Positions 24,301 through 39,300 are shown, counted from the stretch's first letter. The stretch is 64,000 nucleotides of DNA from Micropterix aruncella (GCA_944548615.1 OX155957.1:22730758-22794757); one strand, 5' to 3'. Translations and numbers: made by a program. The notes: generated by a model from the letters alone, not told the origin.

Positions 24301-27300
24301 AGGGGTTAAAAAGGTGAAACAGAGATTTAGCTGGCAGGCCACGAGCGCCAACTTCCACCGCGTGAAGGTGAACAGTGAAGCCGTTCCGGGTGACGGCATT
24401 TGCGAGATCATGGTATTTATTTCATTTGTACTCGTGGTCTTTTGGGATATTTGATTCCCATGGAACAGTTAATTCTACGATAAGGGCCATCTTCCGAGAT
24501 AGAGAGTAAAGAGTTATATCTGGACGCAGGGCTGTGCATCCGAGACTTTCAGGGAATTTATACTGCTTAGAGACCGAATCGACCTCCAGATTAATTATCA
24601 AAAAAGAAACGATATAAAATCAGCTTATTTCTTCTGATAATACTTTTGAAGAAATGATAAAGTATCTAACATATAAATTATTTTAAAAATAGTCTTAAAT
24701 TTCAATGTAACTAAGCTCAAACAATAATAATAAAATATGTACGGTACAAATCGTGACTTTTTGGGATTGACAGGCGTTTTGGGTTGGAAACACCCTGTGT
24801 AGACAGACTACGGAGTAGCCAAGATTGAAATCTTTAAAAGCAAATACCTTTAAATCGTGCTAGCCCCAGGTTCCAAATATTCGCAGCTCCACCGGTAAAT
24901 AAGTGAAGACTCAAATTTAAATAGCGGGGATTTCTTAAGGATGTCCACTCATCAAAAGTTAGTGTGAAACGTTTTTGCAATTTTTTCAGTGTTTCAAGTT
25001 TGTCGATAATTTTCTTTCGAATGGATGCTCCGTAGGCCATCACCATAGTTTGTATCGTGCTGGCAGAAAATGGCAATCTGTGGCCTTCTGATTCAAATAA
25101 TTTACACAAATCAATTGACGTAATGAATTTTGCGAATGGGATTACATCTTTCGCTACCATTTTGCACACTCTTTCTTCCATAGAAACTTTCTTTTCGAGT
25201 GGGAAAAAATCTGTTAAATTTTTTTTTTCGATGGGACTGACATTGCCGAAGTTGAAACACTTTCGTCTAAACGTGAAGCAGTTGAACTAAACGACCTGCT
25301 TTGGCTTTTAGGCTGCTCGTTCCCGTTCTCGGTGGTGGATTTTCAACGCTGCTGCTGGTGCTATCAACCACGTTCAAATTCATGTTATGCTTTGTTCGCT
25401 AGTGGGTGTGAAGGCCTTTAGTAGAGCGAGCAGAGATTTTTATGATCGCAGGACATAATTTACATTTAGCGGTTGACCCATTTTCTGCTCTTAAAAAATG
25501 TTTCCACACTTCACTCGAGCTTTTAAACTCTTTATAAACCAAATTGACAGTCATTAAAATTTATTTAGCTGTAAGTTAAAAACTGAAAAAAAAATCATTT
25601 ACGAGTTCTATGGGAAAGTTGTTAAATCACTTATTATTATTAATGAGGCTGCGGGGGTCTTATAAATAATCAGAACATCATCTGAGCCCACATTTTAAAC
25701 TAATTTTATTCAATCCTCACAACTTGCAGGATCCCGCATGAGTAATCCCGCATTTCTGATCCCGCATAAACGGTGCGGGATCCCGCATTTGCGGGGCTCC
25801 CGCGTTTGCGGGATTGGATTCCCTAGTTTCGATGTTTCAAGGTCAATGAGTTCAACGTTATGTATCTGGTGGGACCAAAAGGGCTTTGTATACTATGACC
25901 TGGCAATTCCATTACGGCCAAAATTTGAGCCATGCATTGCTAGAAAAACAGCCCAAATTTCAGCAGACATGATAAGGTTATTCTTCTGCATGACACAGTA
26001 TACCAGACAGTAGCGTCTCTTAGAACAAAATTGAAAACAAAGCGAGCTACGGCACGAGTCCAAGGGCTCGCATATGGCCGTCACATGTCTACTACTCCGC
26101 TAATGCAGATGTTCAAACGCTTTGAGAAATTCACCAACCTTCGCAAGCGCGTAACGCTAACCAAAGGCGTTCGTCAAGACGTACCCCTCTGCTCACTTCC
26201 CTCCCACCCTATCCCAGCAATCCCCTGTCGGTTGAGAATGTGTTTACTGTTCTCTCGGTGTTACTGTGTGTATGAAAACGCTTGGCCTCATGTCGCAAGT
26301 CGAAGAAATATATTTTGAAACGCTCAAGTAGGATGTTTCACCACACCCGCCATATTCTCCGGATATTGCTCCTTCTGGGTACTGGTAGTTCCGACAGATG
26401 CAGCACGATTTGGAAGGTTCAGTTCACTTTTTTCCAGATATCGAAAATTGGTTTGTAACTTAGATCGTCACAAAAGGCAAGACAATTTTTGAGACAAAAT
26501 AATTGCCTGAGGTGGGAAAAATAGAGCTGTCAACTACAACGATCGAACCCGTCACCTCAGGAAGTTTTAAAAATAATTGATCGTTCTATCTCCCGTGAGG
26601 TGAGCGTAGAAGACTTGGGACAAAACAGTCCACTCTCTAGTTACGCCACTCGTCCGTAAGAGACCAACGCCTTACCGCGAGATAACCAGGTTAATCACCC
26701 AACGGGCCGACACTCACTCCCTTACTTCCAGTTGCAAACAGATGACTCCGGTCTCCCGAGTGGTTGCAGGTTCAACGTTGGTTGCACGGTCCTCTCGCTT
26801 ACGTAGCGGTGATTCGGTTTTTACAGAATCTATCGCAGACCACGGCATCCTTTGCCCAGCTGTTCATCTGCTATCGAGTAGCCGAGATAAGCTCTATAGG
26901 AAACAAAGCTGTTTCCAGACCAGAGTGTACAGTCGATTGGCTGACACTGGACGGTGCGCAAACCGTCCAGGAGCGCCCGAAAGGCGATTCAGAGTCCTAC
27001 CCGGGCTTGCACTTCTGCGTGGAGGCTGCCGGATGCGTGTTGACCCGTGAGTTTGGCCGACCGTAACACATAGGTCTCAGTGGCCTAACTGCAAGAGGGC
27101 CCATTAGCTCCCGGCAATGGACAATACTTTGATTAATTTGTTCATTAATTTTGTTATGAAATAAATGCATTTTTGACCACAAAAAAACAGGCCAAAGTAA
27201 TTTATATTCCCAATATATTATACTGTTTATTGTTTCTCACAACTCTTTTCTTAGTTGATGCAAGTGGAGTAAATAATACTTTAATAATAACAAAAATAAA

Positions 27301-30300
27301 TACTCAACCAGTCATAATACTTACCTAGTCAAACATGTGATGATTGTTTGGAAGAACACGTCATTCGTAGTAGATGAAGCAAGAGTTCGTTTTAGTAATT
27401 CAAATTGAATCATTCTTGATAATACCATATAGGAAACGCCCAAAACGCCTACAGCATCCACGCTGTTTATGATGTTATCGATATTATTTTTAATCTTGGT
27501 ATTGACCTGTGAATTAATCAAATCAATTTATAAAGTAAGAATAAAAGTATCAGAGCTAGTACACATTAGGCATTACATTTACACTTTAACCCTTAGAAGA
27601 ACACCTATGGGAATGAAACTCACAATGGCATCTTTTAACCCTTGAAAATTGTAGGAGGTAGCTGGTACATGAATATTTACTATTGGCGGTTCGCCATCTG
27701 GCACTTAGAGGCGAATTATGACTCACTTCGTGGAATTAGACCATACTTGTGTTTATATGTTTTGTCCATGGAGAGTAAGCGCTACGAATGAGACATAATT
27801 GGTATGAGTGTGAAGGCATAGATAATAAATAAAACAGTTCAGAACCAACAACTTCGAAAAAAATAGACCTCATTGTAAACAATGATTTTTAATTAAAAAT
27901 GAAGGACTAGACTATGTTTTTGATGTTTTATATGAGTTAATAGATTCAATATCCAGCAGAAAAAAACAAAAACAAACCTTCCATAGTACAAAAATCACAA
28001 GATTGTATAGCCAATACAATATTTTGTTAGCATTGCGGTTTTCCCGCTTAATTTTTTTCTATCGCGTCTATGAAATGTTTGTTAGGTTGGTGTACATGGT
28101 AATGAAGCTTATGTTAGTTGGAAAAGGATAGAACTCGTTCCTTACGGCTACTTGTACGAGAAAAAGCAGGACAGAAGAATGAATGCCGCTTTGCGGAGAA
28201 TTTAAACCTTGGTTACGAAAGTAACCACGGTGCTTTTACGGAGTTTTGTTTTGGTTACAATCGTAACCAAAGTGCTTCAAGCGGATAAATAAAATAAGTA
28301 CATTTGTTGGACAGATCGCAAAGCAACACAAAAGTAGAAAAATGTAATTTTATTTTAATTTAGACTGGAATACCTTTTTCCGGATTTTTCTCTCAAGATT
28401 TACCAGATTTTTTTTCATTTAAATACATTCGATTAAAATATTTCCATCCCGAGAGCATAGCGATCAAAACTAAAAAAGTATCAACCTATTATGTCTTTGC
28501 TATTCAAAAAAAGAATTACGGATATCCATCGTTCAAATCGTAAGTAGAAAAAAAAGAACCTTGTTTTTCTGGAAATTTCCAATTTTCTAGACTTTTCCAA
28601 TTTTTCTTTCCGTTAGGATCTCATTTGGACTATTACAAACATTTTAAGGAAAAAAATTGCTAAATCGGTTCAGCCGTTTAATCTGATATGGGGCCGCTCA
28701 AGTATTACGTAATGCAATTTTTAAACATTTTTGACCCTCCTTCCCCCCCATGTAACGCACCGTAACGTTTTTCTGTGCCCCCCTTCCCCTCCCTAAACAT
28801 TACGTAACACCTATGTGTCTATTTTTACCTAAAAGTTACAATTATGTTGCGCAAAGTACTGGAAAGTAGCTAAAATACCTGTTATTCTTTTAATCGCATT
28901 TGCCGTAATAATAAATAAAACAAGAGAGTTCTAACTTGCAATACATGTGTATATTGTTTATTTTATTTATTCATATTGTTATTTAATAAACAATCTCTAA
29001 TTTCTCAAATTTGTCCTAATAGCTCAAAGGGCTCAAATTTGTCCTAATAAACTGTTACTACTAATCTTACATTAAATAATGCCATTTTCCTGACTTGGCC
29101 CTGTCCTTACATACATTTTTGGCTTCATCCACCATTGTTCTTCTCATGCATTCTCCTGTTTTAGCTTTTTTACTAATAAGCTCTTAAAATAAAATAACAT
29201 ATTTATATATTTATAAAAGGGTTGGCAACTTGGGAGATTTAAATTCCCTAGTTTTCTTTTTAAACCCTTCAGGCCTCGGCCCCTCAGCCGATTGACAAGT
29301 TGATGTCCCAAAAAATTTTAGTAAAAATTAGTAAAAAAATTGAATTTTGACACTGTCTCACCAAAACATTAATTAATTCTAAACCACTGTATCCATAATT
29401 AAAATAAAACATATTAACATATTAAAACATAATAAAATAAAATAAATTAAATTAAAATAAAACTAAAACGGGGTCGTCACGCTGCATCGTGTTTTGGCCG
29501 ATATCGGCCAATCGGGGCTTGAGGGGTTAATAAAAAAAAACAATGTTATGTAACGCATTGTTCAACCCCCCCCCCCCCCCCCCCGGCCCTGTACTGCATC
29601 GTAACGTTTTACAAGACTCCCTTCCTCCCTATTTGTGTTATGCAATACTGGAATATCCCCTATGCCATTAGAGGAACAGCATTTCATTTTTATTTATATA
29701 GATTCATAAACAATTATTGCAGACAGCATGCACCAAAATGGTTGGGATTTAATTTTAGCCTCAAGCTGCCATTAAAAGAGCTAAATTGCTAAATAAAAAT
29801 AAATTAAATTTAGACCCACCTTTTGCGGCTTTATAAAGGTTTGATTACGTTTCAAAACAATATTCTGTTTTGTTTCCAGTTTCAAATCACAATTATTCGT
29901 CCGCGCTAGCACTTTGTCCAATATTGCTTTCACTGTAACGATGGGGTCGCATTCTTTCAATTTTGGATACTGCAACACAAACTCCAAAGGATTTGTGGAA
30001 TATCTGTAAAAAATAATGAAAATATATTATTAGTGTTGAGCGAAACGGCGATTTGGTCGAATACACAATTCGTCCAAAAGTCTGGCCGAATAGCCGAATA
30101 TTTGGCCATGTTTGAAGACGGAATTATATTAGGCCCAGGATGCGTGGGATTGGATTTGGTTTCATACTTTTAGTATGAAAATGACTATATTAGACATGTC
30201 CCGTGTGTCGCTGAGTGAGCTGACGCCACCCAGACCACTCGTTTTCGATCGACTTAGGAGCGGTGGTGGGGGAAGCGACACGTTGGCTCGCTCCTCGCTA

Positions 30301-33300
30301 GTATAATCACCCGTGGACACTAGCATTTGCGCATACCTACGTATTTTAAAGGCACATGATGTCCGTATTTTATAATATAATTTTCAATCAAAGAATGTAT
30401 TTTAATTAGTCGAATTATGTTTTTATCATTCTGAAATATTGGTGAAATCTAGTTTTGTTGCTTTCCAGTTCATCTACCAATAAATGATAGTCACTTCAAG
30501 TTCCTCCTAATGCATTTATTGGATGCACCTAATATCTCCTCTTCTTTATGCACTGCATTGATACCAAAATTCGTCAGCACTCGCGGCGACAACACCGTAG
30601 TATAATCACCTGCCCGTTGCTTGAGACAGCATTGCGACACGCGACGCGGGCCTAATAAAATTGCGGCTTTATACTTCAAAAAACTACTCCTCTAATTTAT
30701 GTGCGCTCCAAATACGTCATAATTTACATAACTATAAAAGAGATGGCATTTTGATAATGTTATCATTCAATGTGACTGGCGATAATATGCAAAATAGTAA
30801 CTCTTTATTGGACAAAATAGGCCTTTACAAAGGCGGGCTTGTCACACTAACGCAATCTCTTACAGCCAACCAGTGTTAATATTAGGTCTTTGAATTGAAA
30901 ACTTCGATTTTTTTTGTGATATTAAACATTTATTTTGAAGCGAATTGGAAAGTGCATTTAATTCAATGTATTGTCCATCGCTAGCTAAGACGTTCTTCCA
31001 TCTTTCTGGCAAGAGACAGATTCCCCGGCGGAAGAAGTCTTCGTCCTTGGAGGCTATCCACGAATACAGCCATTTTTCAATATCCTCGAAAGACTGGAAG
31101 CACTGCTCGGAAAGGCCATGGGCCATTGACCGGATCAAATAGTAGTCGGATGGCGCAATATCTGAGGAGTACGGCGGGTGAAATAGGATGTCCCAGCGAA
31201 GCGTTTCCAGGAAGTTCTTGAACTGCATCGCGACGTGTGTATATAACAACAAAGTCAAATAATTTTTGGTAGTTTGTTCAAGGTTAAAATATACTCAACA
31301 TACATGTTTAAAAATATCTTAATAATTTGTGCACCTAAGATTTATTAAACTATTATTTCTAACATTTGATGTATGGTTAGTCTATCATGATTCAATAACC
31401 ATTTCTTTAATTTATTTTTGAATTCCCTAATTGTCAAATTCATTTTTATTTCCATATTGATCAGATTGTAAAATCTCGGCGCAATGAAAGAGTAATGTCT
31501 TTGTCCAAATTATGTTTTCATTCTGGGTATTATTAAGCTATTTTCTAAAACTTGTCTCGTTGGTCGCCGATACTAAAAATAAAATAAAATAGTATCATTG
31601 AAATAATTCAGTAGACTTACTCCATTACTTCGTCGAGGGAGCTTACAGTTGCAATTTTAGCATGAAACGTCGTTTCCAATTTTCGTATTTCCGATTCCAC
31701 CATATTGATTTTGACATTACCGTTCAATAATGTAGCAGTTAATCCTAAAAAAAAAAGTTCCATTATATAGCTTTGCATACATTGCAAAAACCTCACAAAG
31801 GGAGATAAGTATACATCTACAGATTGCCCACAGAAGATTGAATGAACCCAACTATTTTCTATTACGATGTATCTATTAGATAAGGTACTATATTATTAGG
31901 GGTGTTCGTTTGTTCGTTAACGTTTCCGGGCTAGGTTAGGACCCGTCTCTCCAAAAGTATACGGCTTGGATGGCCTTGTCGTTCGCCTTTTGAAGGTTGT
32001 TGAGGTTAAGCGTGACGGGTGTTGAGGTTAAGCGTATGCTGAGACGCAGATGACGCAGATCCGAGCAACGCAGGGCAGAGCAGGTTTGTACAATGCATGA
32101 ACTTGCTGAGAGCTGCTTACACTGCCGCGCAGGCACTTAAACGTGAGTCTCTCCTGCTCTGCGCCTTGTTGTAGTGCCGGCACAGATTTCTGCGCGACAC
32201 ATGCACGTAGAAACATATAATTTTTCCGCAAAAATGGGAGAAAAATTAATTAAATTCTTGAATTGTTTGTCAGATACCTCTCTCGAGAGTATCAGTAGAG
32301 CGTTTCTTCAGATAACCACTTTTCTAAATAGTTTTAATACGCTTTGGCAAACTGCAAAGTAGCAATAATTCATTAATTTCAGACTCTGAACTCCTTTTTC
32401 TCGCCAAGCTCGAAAACTATATATTATTTGTACAGATAGTTCAACTAATTTTTGCGCGCGGCACTATGTGTGGGTAAACCTTGCATATAGACATGAGGTA
32501 CAGTCAAACAGAAAATTCTTTAAAAAAAATAAAAGACTCGGTTATAAGTAGTACCTACCTAACTTAGTTTAGTTATATTTTATTTGTTTGATAATATATG
32601 GATTTTTATATAACAAATTAATTTGCTAAAAACATATTTATTGAATATATTATTCAAAATCGCTACTCGAAAAATCACATGATGAATTTTCGGATTCGCT
32701 ACTCTCAACAAGGTTAATGGAGAATACACACAGACACACACACAGACGTGCGTTCACAATACTTTCCTTGAGAGGAATGTAAAATCATTAATAAAAAAAT
32801 ACCTGACTACTTAAACATGTTTTCCGTGAAGAAGTGACATTTTTAATAACGACTGTACCCGTGCAAAAAAGCGATAAGCCCACATGCAGCTAGGATGACG
32901 ACTGTCGCGTCACTGCCACACAAATGAAATCTGTATAACTACAAGCTCACGCACACATAGTGCCGCCCGCAAAGATGAGTTGAACTATCTATACTAGCTA
33001 TTACGCGAATGAAAGTATCTGTATCGCTTAGCTGCATCGCAGCATGCTCTCGTGGCCTATGTTTGCCTCAACTGTCCTGCCTTGCAAAATCTGTACTATG
33101 TGGCACTGCATCACCTGTGTCTCGGCGTACGCTTAGCCTGACAGCTGCAAGCAGGACAGAAGGCGGTCTTTATCCTGCAGCGTCCCACAGTCGCATATTG
33201 GGTTCACTGTGTAGCCCCAGGGTATGTTTGGGCGATAATGGGCCCTTGCTGAGTTGGCCACGAAGACTCATTCTGTTCAGGGTTGGTCACACTCACGGGT

Positions 33301-36300
33301 CAACACCTATCCGACGGCCTCCACGCATGAAGTGCGAGCCCGGGTAGGACTCTGGCCTTATGGTTAGTTTCCCCTGGGAATCAACCTTCTGGCGCTCCTG
33401 GACGGTCTGCGCACCGTGCGGCAGAAGCCAATCGATTGCGCACTCTGACTAACAGTCGGGGGAGTCTGAAATCAGTACTGTTTCCTATAGAGCGGGGGTG
33501 GTTGCAAACCTTACGGCAACTGCTCTTGAAACGACCATCGGCTACCCGATCCTGGGTGAACAGCCGGGCAAAGGATGCCGTGGTCCGCGATAGATTCGGT
33601 ATACACCGTTTCACCGCTTCGTAAGGGAGAGGACCGTGCAAGCGACCTCGAACTCGTAACCAATCGAGAGACTGGAGTAATCTGGTCGCAATTGGAAGTA
33701 AGGGAGTGAGTGTAAGCCCGCTGGGTAACACTCCTCGCTATCTCGCAGTTAAGGCGTTGGCCTCTTACGGGTTTGTGGCGGAGCTTGACGGTGGACTGTT
33801 TTGTCCAAGTCTTCTGCGCTCACTTCAGGGAGATAAAGCGACTAATCGTTAAAACTTCCTGAGGTGACGGGCTCGCCCGCTGTAGTCGACAACCCTAGTT
33901 AGCCCCAGCAGACGAATTAGGATTGTTAAAAGTGAGATTTATTTAAAAAACTTCTACAGTTTTTCATGTATGAAGACCTACGGCTTTGATGTGTTGGGAA
34001 ATATAGTCATGAAGCAGTCATTTTCGTGTTTTACAAAAACCCAGCTCTAATTCATCAAAGAATCAATGTAAAAAAGAGCAAATATGAATAATAATAATGA
34101 TTAATATTGTTTATGGGCAGGTAACAGAGATAATTTTGCCTGTAGGTTATTGTGAACTTGTCCAGATAGTTTTTGAACATATTCACTGTTTTCAATTTCA
34201 CCAATCAGATAGCTTGCTCCACAAATCAACCACTCCGTTCCTGATGTAGAATTTCTTGGGTTTGCAGATGAATCTCTTCTTGTCCAGCTTGTGGTTATCT
34301 TGTCCAGCTTGTTGAAGGGAATCCCATAACCGCAAAATGACTTCAAATAGGCAAAGTATATCGTTTTCATTACTGGATTAATGTGAATATTATTTTCATT
34401 CCAGTTCAGCGATATGGATTAACCAGTCATACACCAACAATGCCTATAGACATTTTGCATCGTTTGACAGATCCGCGCGTAGCTCTTTTGGCTGGCCCCC
34501 ATATATAATATATAAATATATAATATCCATAAATAACAATATTAATTATTATGTAACAAGAGGGAATTCATGAAGAAACGATATTGTTAGTATTTATCTA
34601 CAAAATTATCTGAATAGTTGGTGTCAACTACAACGGGCGAACGATATGTGATCGTTCTTTCAGCCGTGGGATGAGCGTAGAAGACTTAGAGACAATGGAC
34701 AATCTGCCAACTATCCCGCGAGAGACCAACCGTTAAAAGGCAAAGTTTCTCAAAAAAAAGAAGGAATAATTATTGTATTTAAAACAATGCCAGGCGATTA
34801 TCTATAAAAGTGCAAGAGCTGAAACATTGTAAGTTATGACGAACTTGTAGATTTTCGTCATCTTTAACTTTACCATTTACACTTTTTAGCTAAGTTTTGT
34901 TCCCTTAAGACTTGTTACTTATAGGAACAATTTTACGACTTACTGTTGATAAAAACCAATTATAAAAACAGACATACAAATGGATAAATGACTGAAATTG
35001 ACATTTGGTCCCTTAACGACTTGTTCACTTAATGACTTTTATTTGTTCCCTTAACCCTTCAGGCCTCGCGACTCGCGGTTAACCCTCAGTTTGACTGCGA
35101 TATCGAAGTCACGGGGCTTGAAGGGTTAAGACTAACTACTTATAGGAACAATTTTACGACTTACTGTTGTTGAAAATCAATTATAAAAACAGACATACAA
35201 ATGGATAAATGGTTGAAATAGTTTTTTTAAAGTAGGTTAAAAATTAAACAATTATCACCTAGAACTCTGGGAAGCTCGGATTCGATGCAATGTTCAAATT
35301 GCCGCATGATTTGACGCATGGGATGATCGTTAACAGCGTGGTGGCATTCGTCAAATATAATCAGGCGCACTTGTGAGAGATTTATGTGGCCATGATTGAT
35401 GATATCCAGGAATATCTGGGCAGTCATAACAGCAACCTACAATCAGAATAGAATTCACTAGCTTTTGCCTGCATGTTCATGGCAGATCAGTCAGACTGCA
35501 GATCCACTATGGAGTACTTATTATGAGCTTATTATGAATAGAAGAATTTAAAAAATTGGTTGTGTCACCCCAAGATTTTCCCGGCAAGTAGCATAGTACA
35601 GTTTTCTACTGAATATTAATTTCATAAATAAAAACAATGAGCGCTCGCCGATGGACGAACCCGGTTCAGTTCCGTTGCAACCGTCTCAGTTTGCAACTGG
35701 CACAGTTTGTTTCTACCAAGGGCGGGATTGGGCTGATCGCTAACAGATAGTGTTATTATTTGATTAAAATGTATTGCGGAATTAAAATAATATTAGTGTA
35801 GCTTGTATATGAGATATTCCAACCAAAATTTCACAATATGATTACGACCCAACGATTTCGAGTCATCTGTGCACTGTGCAAATCCAATATTTCGAGACTG
35901 AAATATGACTAGTGCGCCCCCTGGTGGATCGATTTCAACCACAATCTTTTCAACTCTTGTCATAACCAAATGTGCCTACATGCCAAATTTCAGCTCAATT
36001 GGATCAAGCGTTTAGACGCTATCATGGAGGAATACACACACACACAGACACAGATAGACTTTAATTTGGAAATGGTCTTAATCGTCTCAGAGGGGCTCAA
36101 ATAAATGAAATACAAACGGAGCTGCCATGGAATTCACCGACCGGATTGGGCCCATCATAAAACTATTATTACACTTCTGGGAAGTGAGCGGTGGATTCCG
36201 GACTAACGACCGGCTGTGGTAGGTTTAGGACAACTGTCTTGCCACATGTGAGCGTCCACCTTATCACCCATTCACTCCCCCCTTTGAAGCCAAAGAATTT

Positions 36301-39300
36301 GAAATGCGGAAATCGCAGTTTTAGATAATTTTTCTAGGAACGAGTTGATTATTTTCCTGGAGAGAACAAAATCTTTAAAGAGATGAACAGAGATTTGGCT
36401 GGCAGGCCACGAGCGCCAACTTCCACCCCGAGTAGGTGAACAGTAAAGCCGGATGTTTCCATTTTCATCTCAAAAAAAAATTTGCACGTTCACAATTTGC
36501 TTTCCCTTCTTGTTGGATGGTGGGCTGGGAAAGCAAAATCGAGAACGCTTACTACAACACCAGCAGGGCGATTTTATATCCCCTTTGCTAAAAACTGAAA
36601 ACGAACCGAAACGTTACGTTTAGAAAACGATTTTAGCGAAGCGAAACATAATATCTCGTATTGGCTGATTTTATAACAAACACATTTCGCTTTGCTCAAT
36701 TGTTACTATTTGCGATAGAAATTTGGCAACATTGTTTATTAAAGTAAGATCCGCGCATGCGTGACCACGCATGCGCGCACGCACCGGCTGTTAAACGTCA
36801 AACGGTATTGAAAAGGTACTTGTCAACGGTGTCGTCAAAACGTCAAAGGGTGTCGAAAACCTAACCTAAAATATGGATCCATCCCTGGAAAAAACGTACA
36901 ATTTTATTTGATAGTAAATGTTTTTCGTAAATGCTTTTTTCCACAAAACACCTATTTAAACGTATTTGCGATTTTTAACAAATCAAGTTTAAAAGATACA
37001 AAAGTTTTCATTCTCTCTAAAGCCGCCGAAATGTTTTGGAAGCGAAAACCGACGAAGATGCCAAGGACGTTTCGAATAGAAGTTACAAAATTGCTCAAAA
37101 ACGCAGAGATCATAGATGAGAAATGTCAAACTCATTCATAAAAAATGACGTTTCGCCCGTTCGATTCGTTTCACATTGAGAGGAGCGTAATGACTTCATT
37201 TCGATACAAAAAAGAAGTTATAAAATCGGCCGCTGGTTACAGTTCGCTATATCTGCACAAAAACAAAGCCATATAGAGAATGCTAAAGTTATAAAATCGC
37301 CCTGCTGAAGAGGAAAATTCATAAAGTACCTGGCAGTCGTTCAACTCCTGTAACCATCTGTCTTTCTTCCATAAATCCACTTTTTTCTCACTGGAATAAT
37401 GGTTCACTGTAAGTGGTAGAGTGCCATTTTCAATCATCGATCTCTGAAAACAAAACAATTGAATTGTAAAAGTAGTCCATTTCGAGCACGTATTTTTTTC
37501 CTGAGATTTCCCTGAAATTGTTTTCTCGATAAAAAAATGCCATATTTTGCGTTGTGCACCAGCAATGGCATGCATTGGGTTTGGAGTTAACCCTTGGAGT
37601 AAATGGGTATTTTCATGGATGCATCTGTCTCTTTTGCAGGATTTTCGGCGACATCGACCTTAAGGATACGGTTTCTGGGGCTCAATCGTTTTCTGCAATT
37701 TTTACTTAAAATTTCGTTTACACAGAAAATATACAATTTAAAATTCTGAAAAAAATGGACAAACTAGTTGATAGTTGTGATGCCGAAAATGAGCGAAAGG
37801 AAAGTTTGAAATTTGGCTATAGAAGTTTTTGAAAAAATAATTAATTGAAATCTGTGACTGATCTTCCAGGTTAGCTGGTTGCGGGATCTACAGCATGGAC
37901 TGGGGGTCAATGTATACATAGATGAGGGTAAACCCCAATGGCCCCAAAATTATGATTAGGGCTTCGTTTAGACATGCGGGAACAGCGCGATTGCAAACCG
38001 TGCGGTTGTAATGCATTTTGTTTTTGTGTTCAGATAGCGGCGGTTAGTAAGCGGATAGCGGCAGATAGTATATCTGGCTGGCGTGCGGATATCGGCATCG
38101 TCAATTTAAAGATGTACGTCAAAGAAGCAAAACTATGTTTGTGGTTGCTCAAAAAAAAACATTTAAAAAAAACAAGGAATTATTGTGTTCATCCAATATT
38201 GTAATCGACTCGTAGAAGTAATAACTCTGTAACACTGCTTCAGCAAAGGTTGAAAAGCAGCATTTAGTACCCCAGAATATGTTCTTAACATTGGCATCTT
38301 TGTTCCTATTTACTGATTGAAGCGAAATTACGCGGTAAGACACTTCTAATTGGCGTTGTTTATTGTCCTCCCTCGACTAATTACTTTGCCGAATTCGATT
38401 GCCTGCTTTCGACAATCATAGGAAATTACTCCGATGTAGTAATCATGGGGGACTTTAACACTTGCTTAGCCTCAGACGACCATAGGAGCTCCCAATTTCG
38501 TAACTGCGTTGAATCTGTCAATATCAACATTTTACCCCTGGGACTTACACACTGCACGCCTGGTTGCCAACCGAGTCAAATTGACCACATGCTAGTGACT
38601 TGCCCTGACCGCATCCTTTGCCACGGCCAAATCGACGCGGGTGGCTTCTCAAACCACGATGCTGTCTACCTGAGCTACAGACTCAAACCCCAAAAAACTC
38701 CTAAGACAACCTTTTCCTACAGAGATCTGAGGCGGGTCGACTGGTTTGCTTTAAGAGAGGCTGTCTCGCAGGTGGATTGGTCGTGCGTCCTCAACAGCGA
38801 CTCCATTGATTTCATGGTTGGTTACTTCTCCTCTGTTCTTACAAACGTCTATAATAAATTTGCGCCATTGAGAACAGTTTGTGTGAGACACGCGCCGTCG
38901 CCATGGTTAAATGACACCATAAGGGCTGCCATGGCGCTGAGGGACCGAGCTCATCGCCGCTATAAACGCAGACCGTCTGATGGGAGCAGGGAGAATTACA
39001 GACAACTGAGAAATCGATGTAATCAGCTATGCAGGAATGCAAAAAAGTCGTTCTATATCTCTCAGATTGCTGCTTCTGGCAACAATATCTGGAGATTCCT
39101 ACGTCAACTTGGCTTTGAAAAAGTCCCAAATGAGGTTCCGTCCAACATAGATATCGAGGCTTTAAACTGTCACTTCGTCACTCCTACGGTTTCCATGAGC
39201 GCCACGCTAAAGTTGGCTACTTTAAAATTCATAGAAACGAAACCGAGGGCTCATTGGCCGGCTTTTAACTTTAACTCGATTACCTCTGCAGTAGTTGATA

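Larger units (their letters stand above)
22441..25825. mobile_element. hAT element 1 with nested LINE-A
   Basis: Terminal inverted repeats are TATGGAATCCAATCCCGC and TAGGGAATCCAATCCCGC (one mismatch in 18). The 8-bp target duplication is GTTTCGAC (22433-22440) and GTTTCGAT (25826-25833). Inside are a dead transposase on the minus strand and a LINE-A insertion. Without the LINE-A the element is about 1.4 kb, so it is internally deleted. Confidence 0.88.

Noticed and set aside
29565..29584. C-run and G-runs near 15070, 18105 and 29565 as regulatory sites
   Set aside because: They recur at equivalent subterminal positions of the Harbinger-like elements and are part of those termini.
36908..37141. 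77-codon plus-strand open frame upstream of Dicer-2 exon 2
   Set aside because: It lies inside the 747-bp TIR element and does not resemble a transposase.
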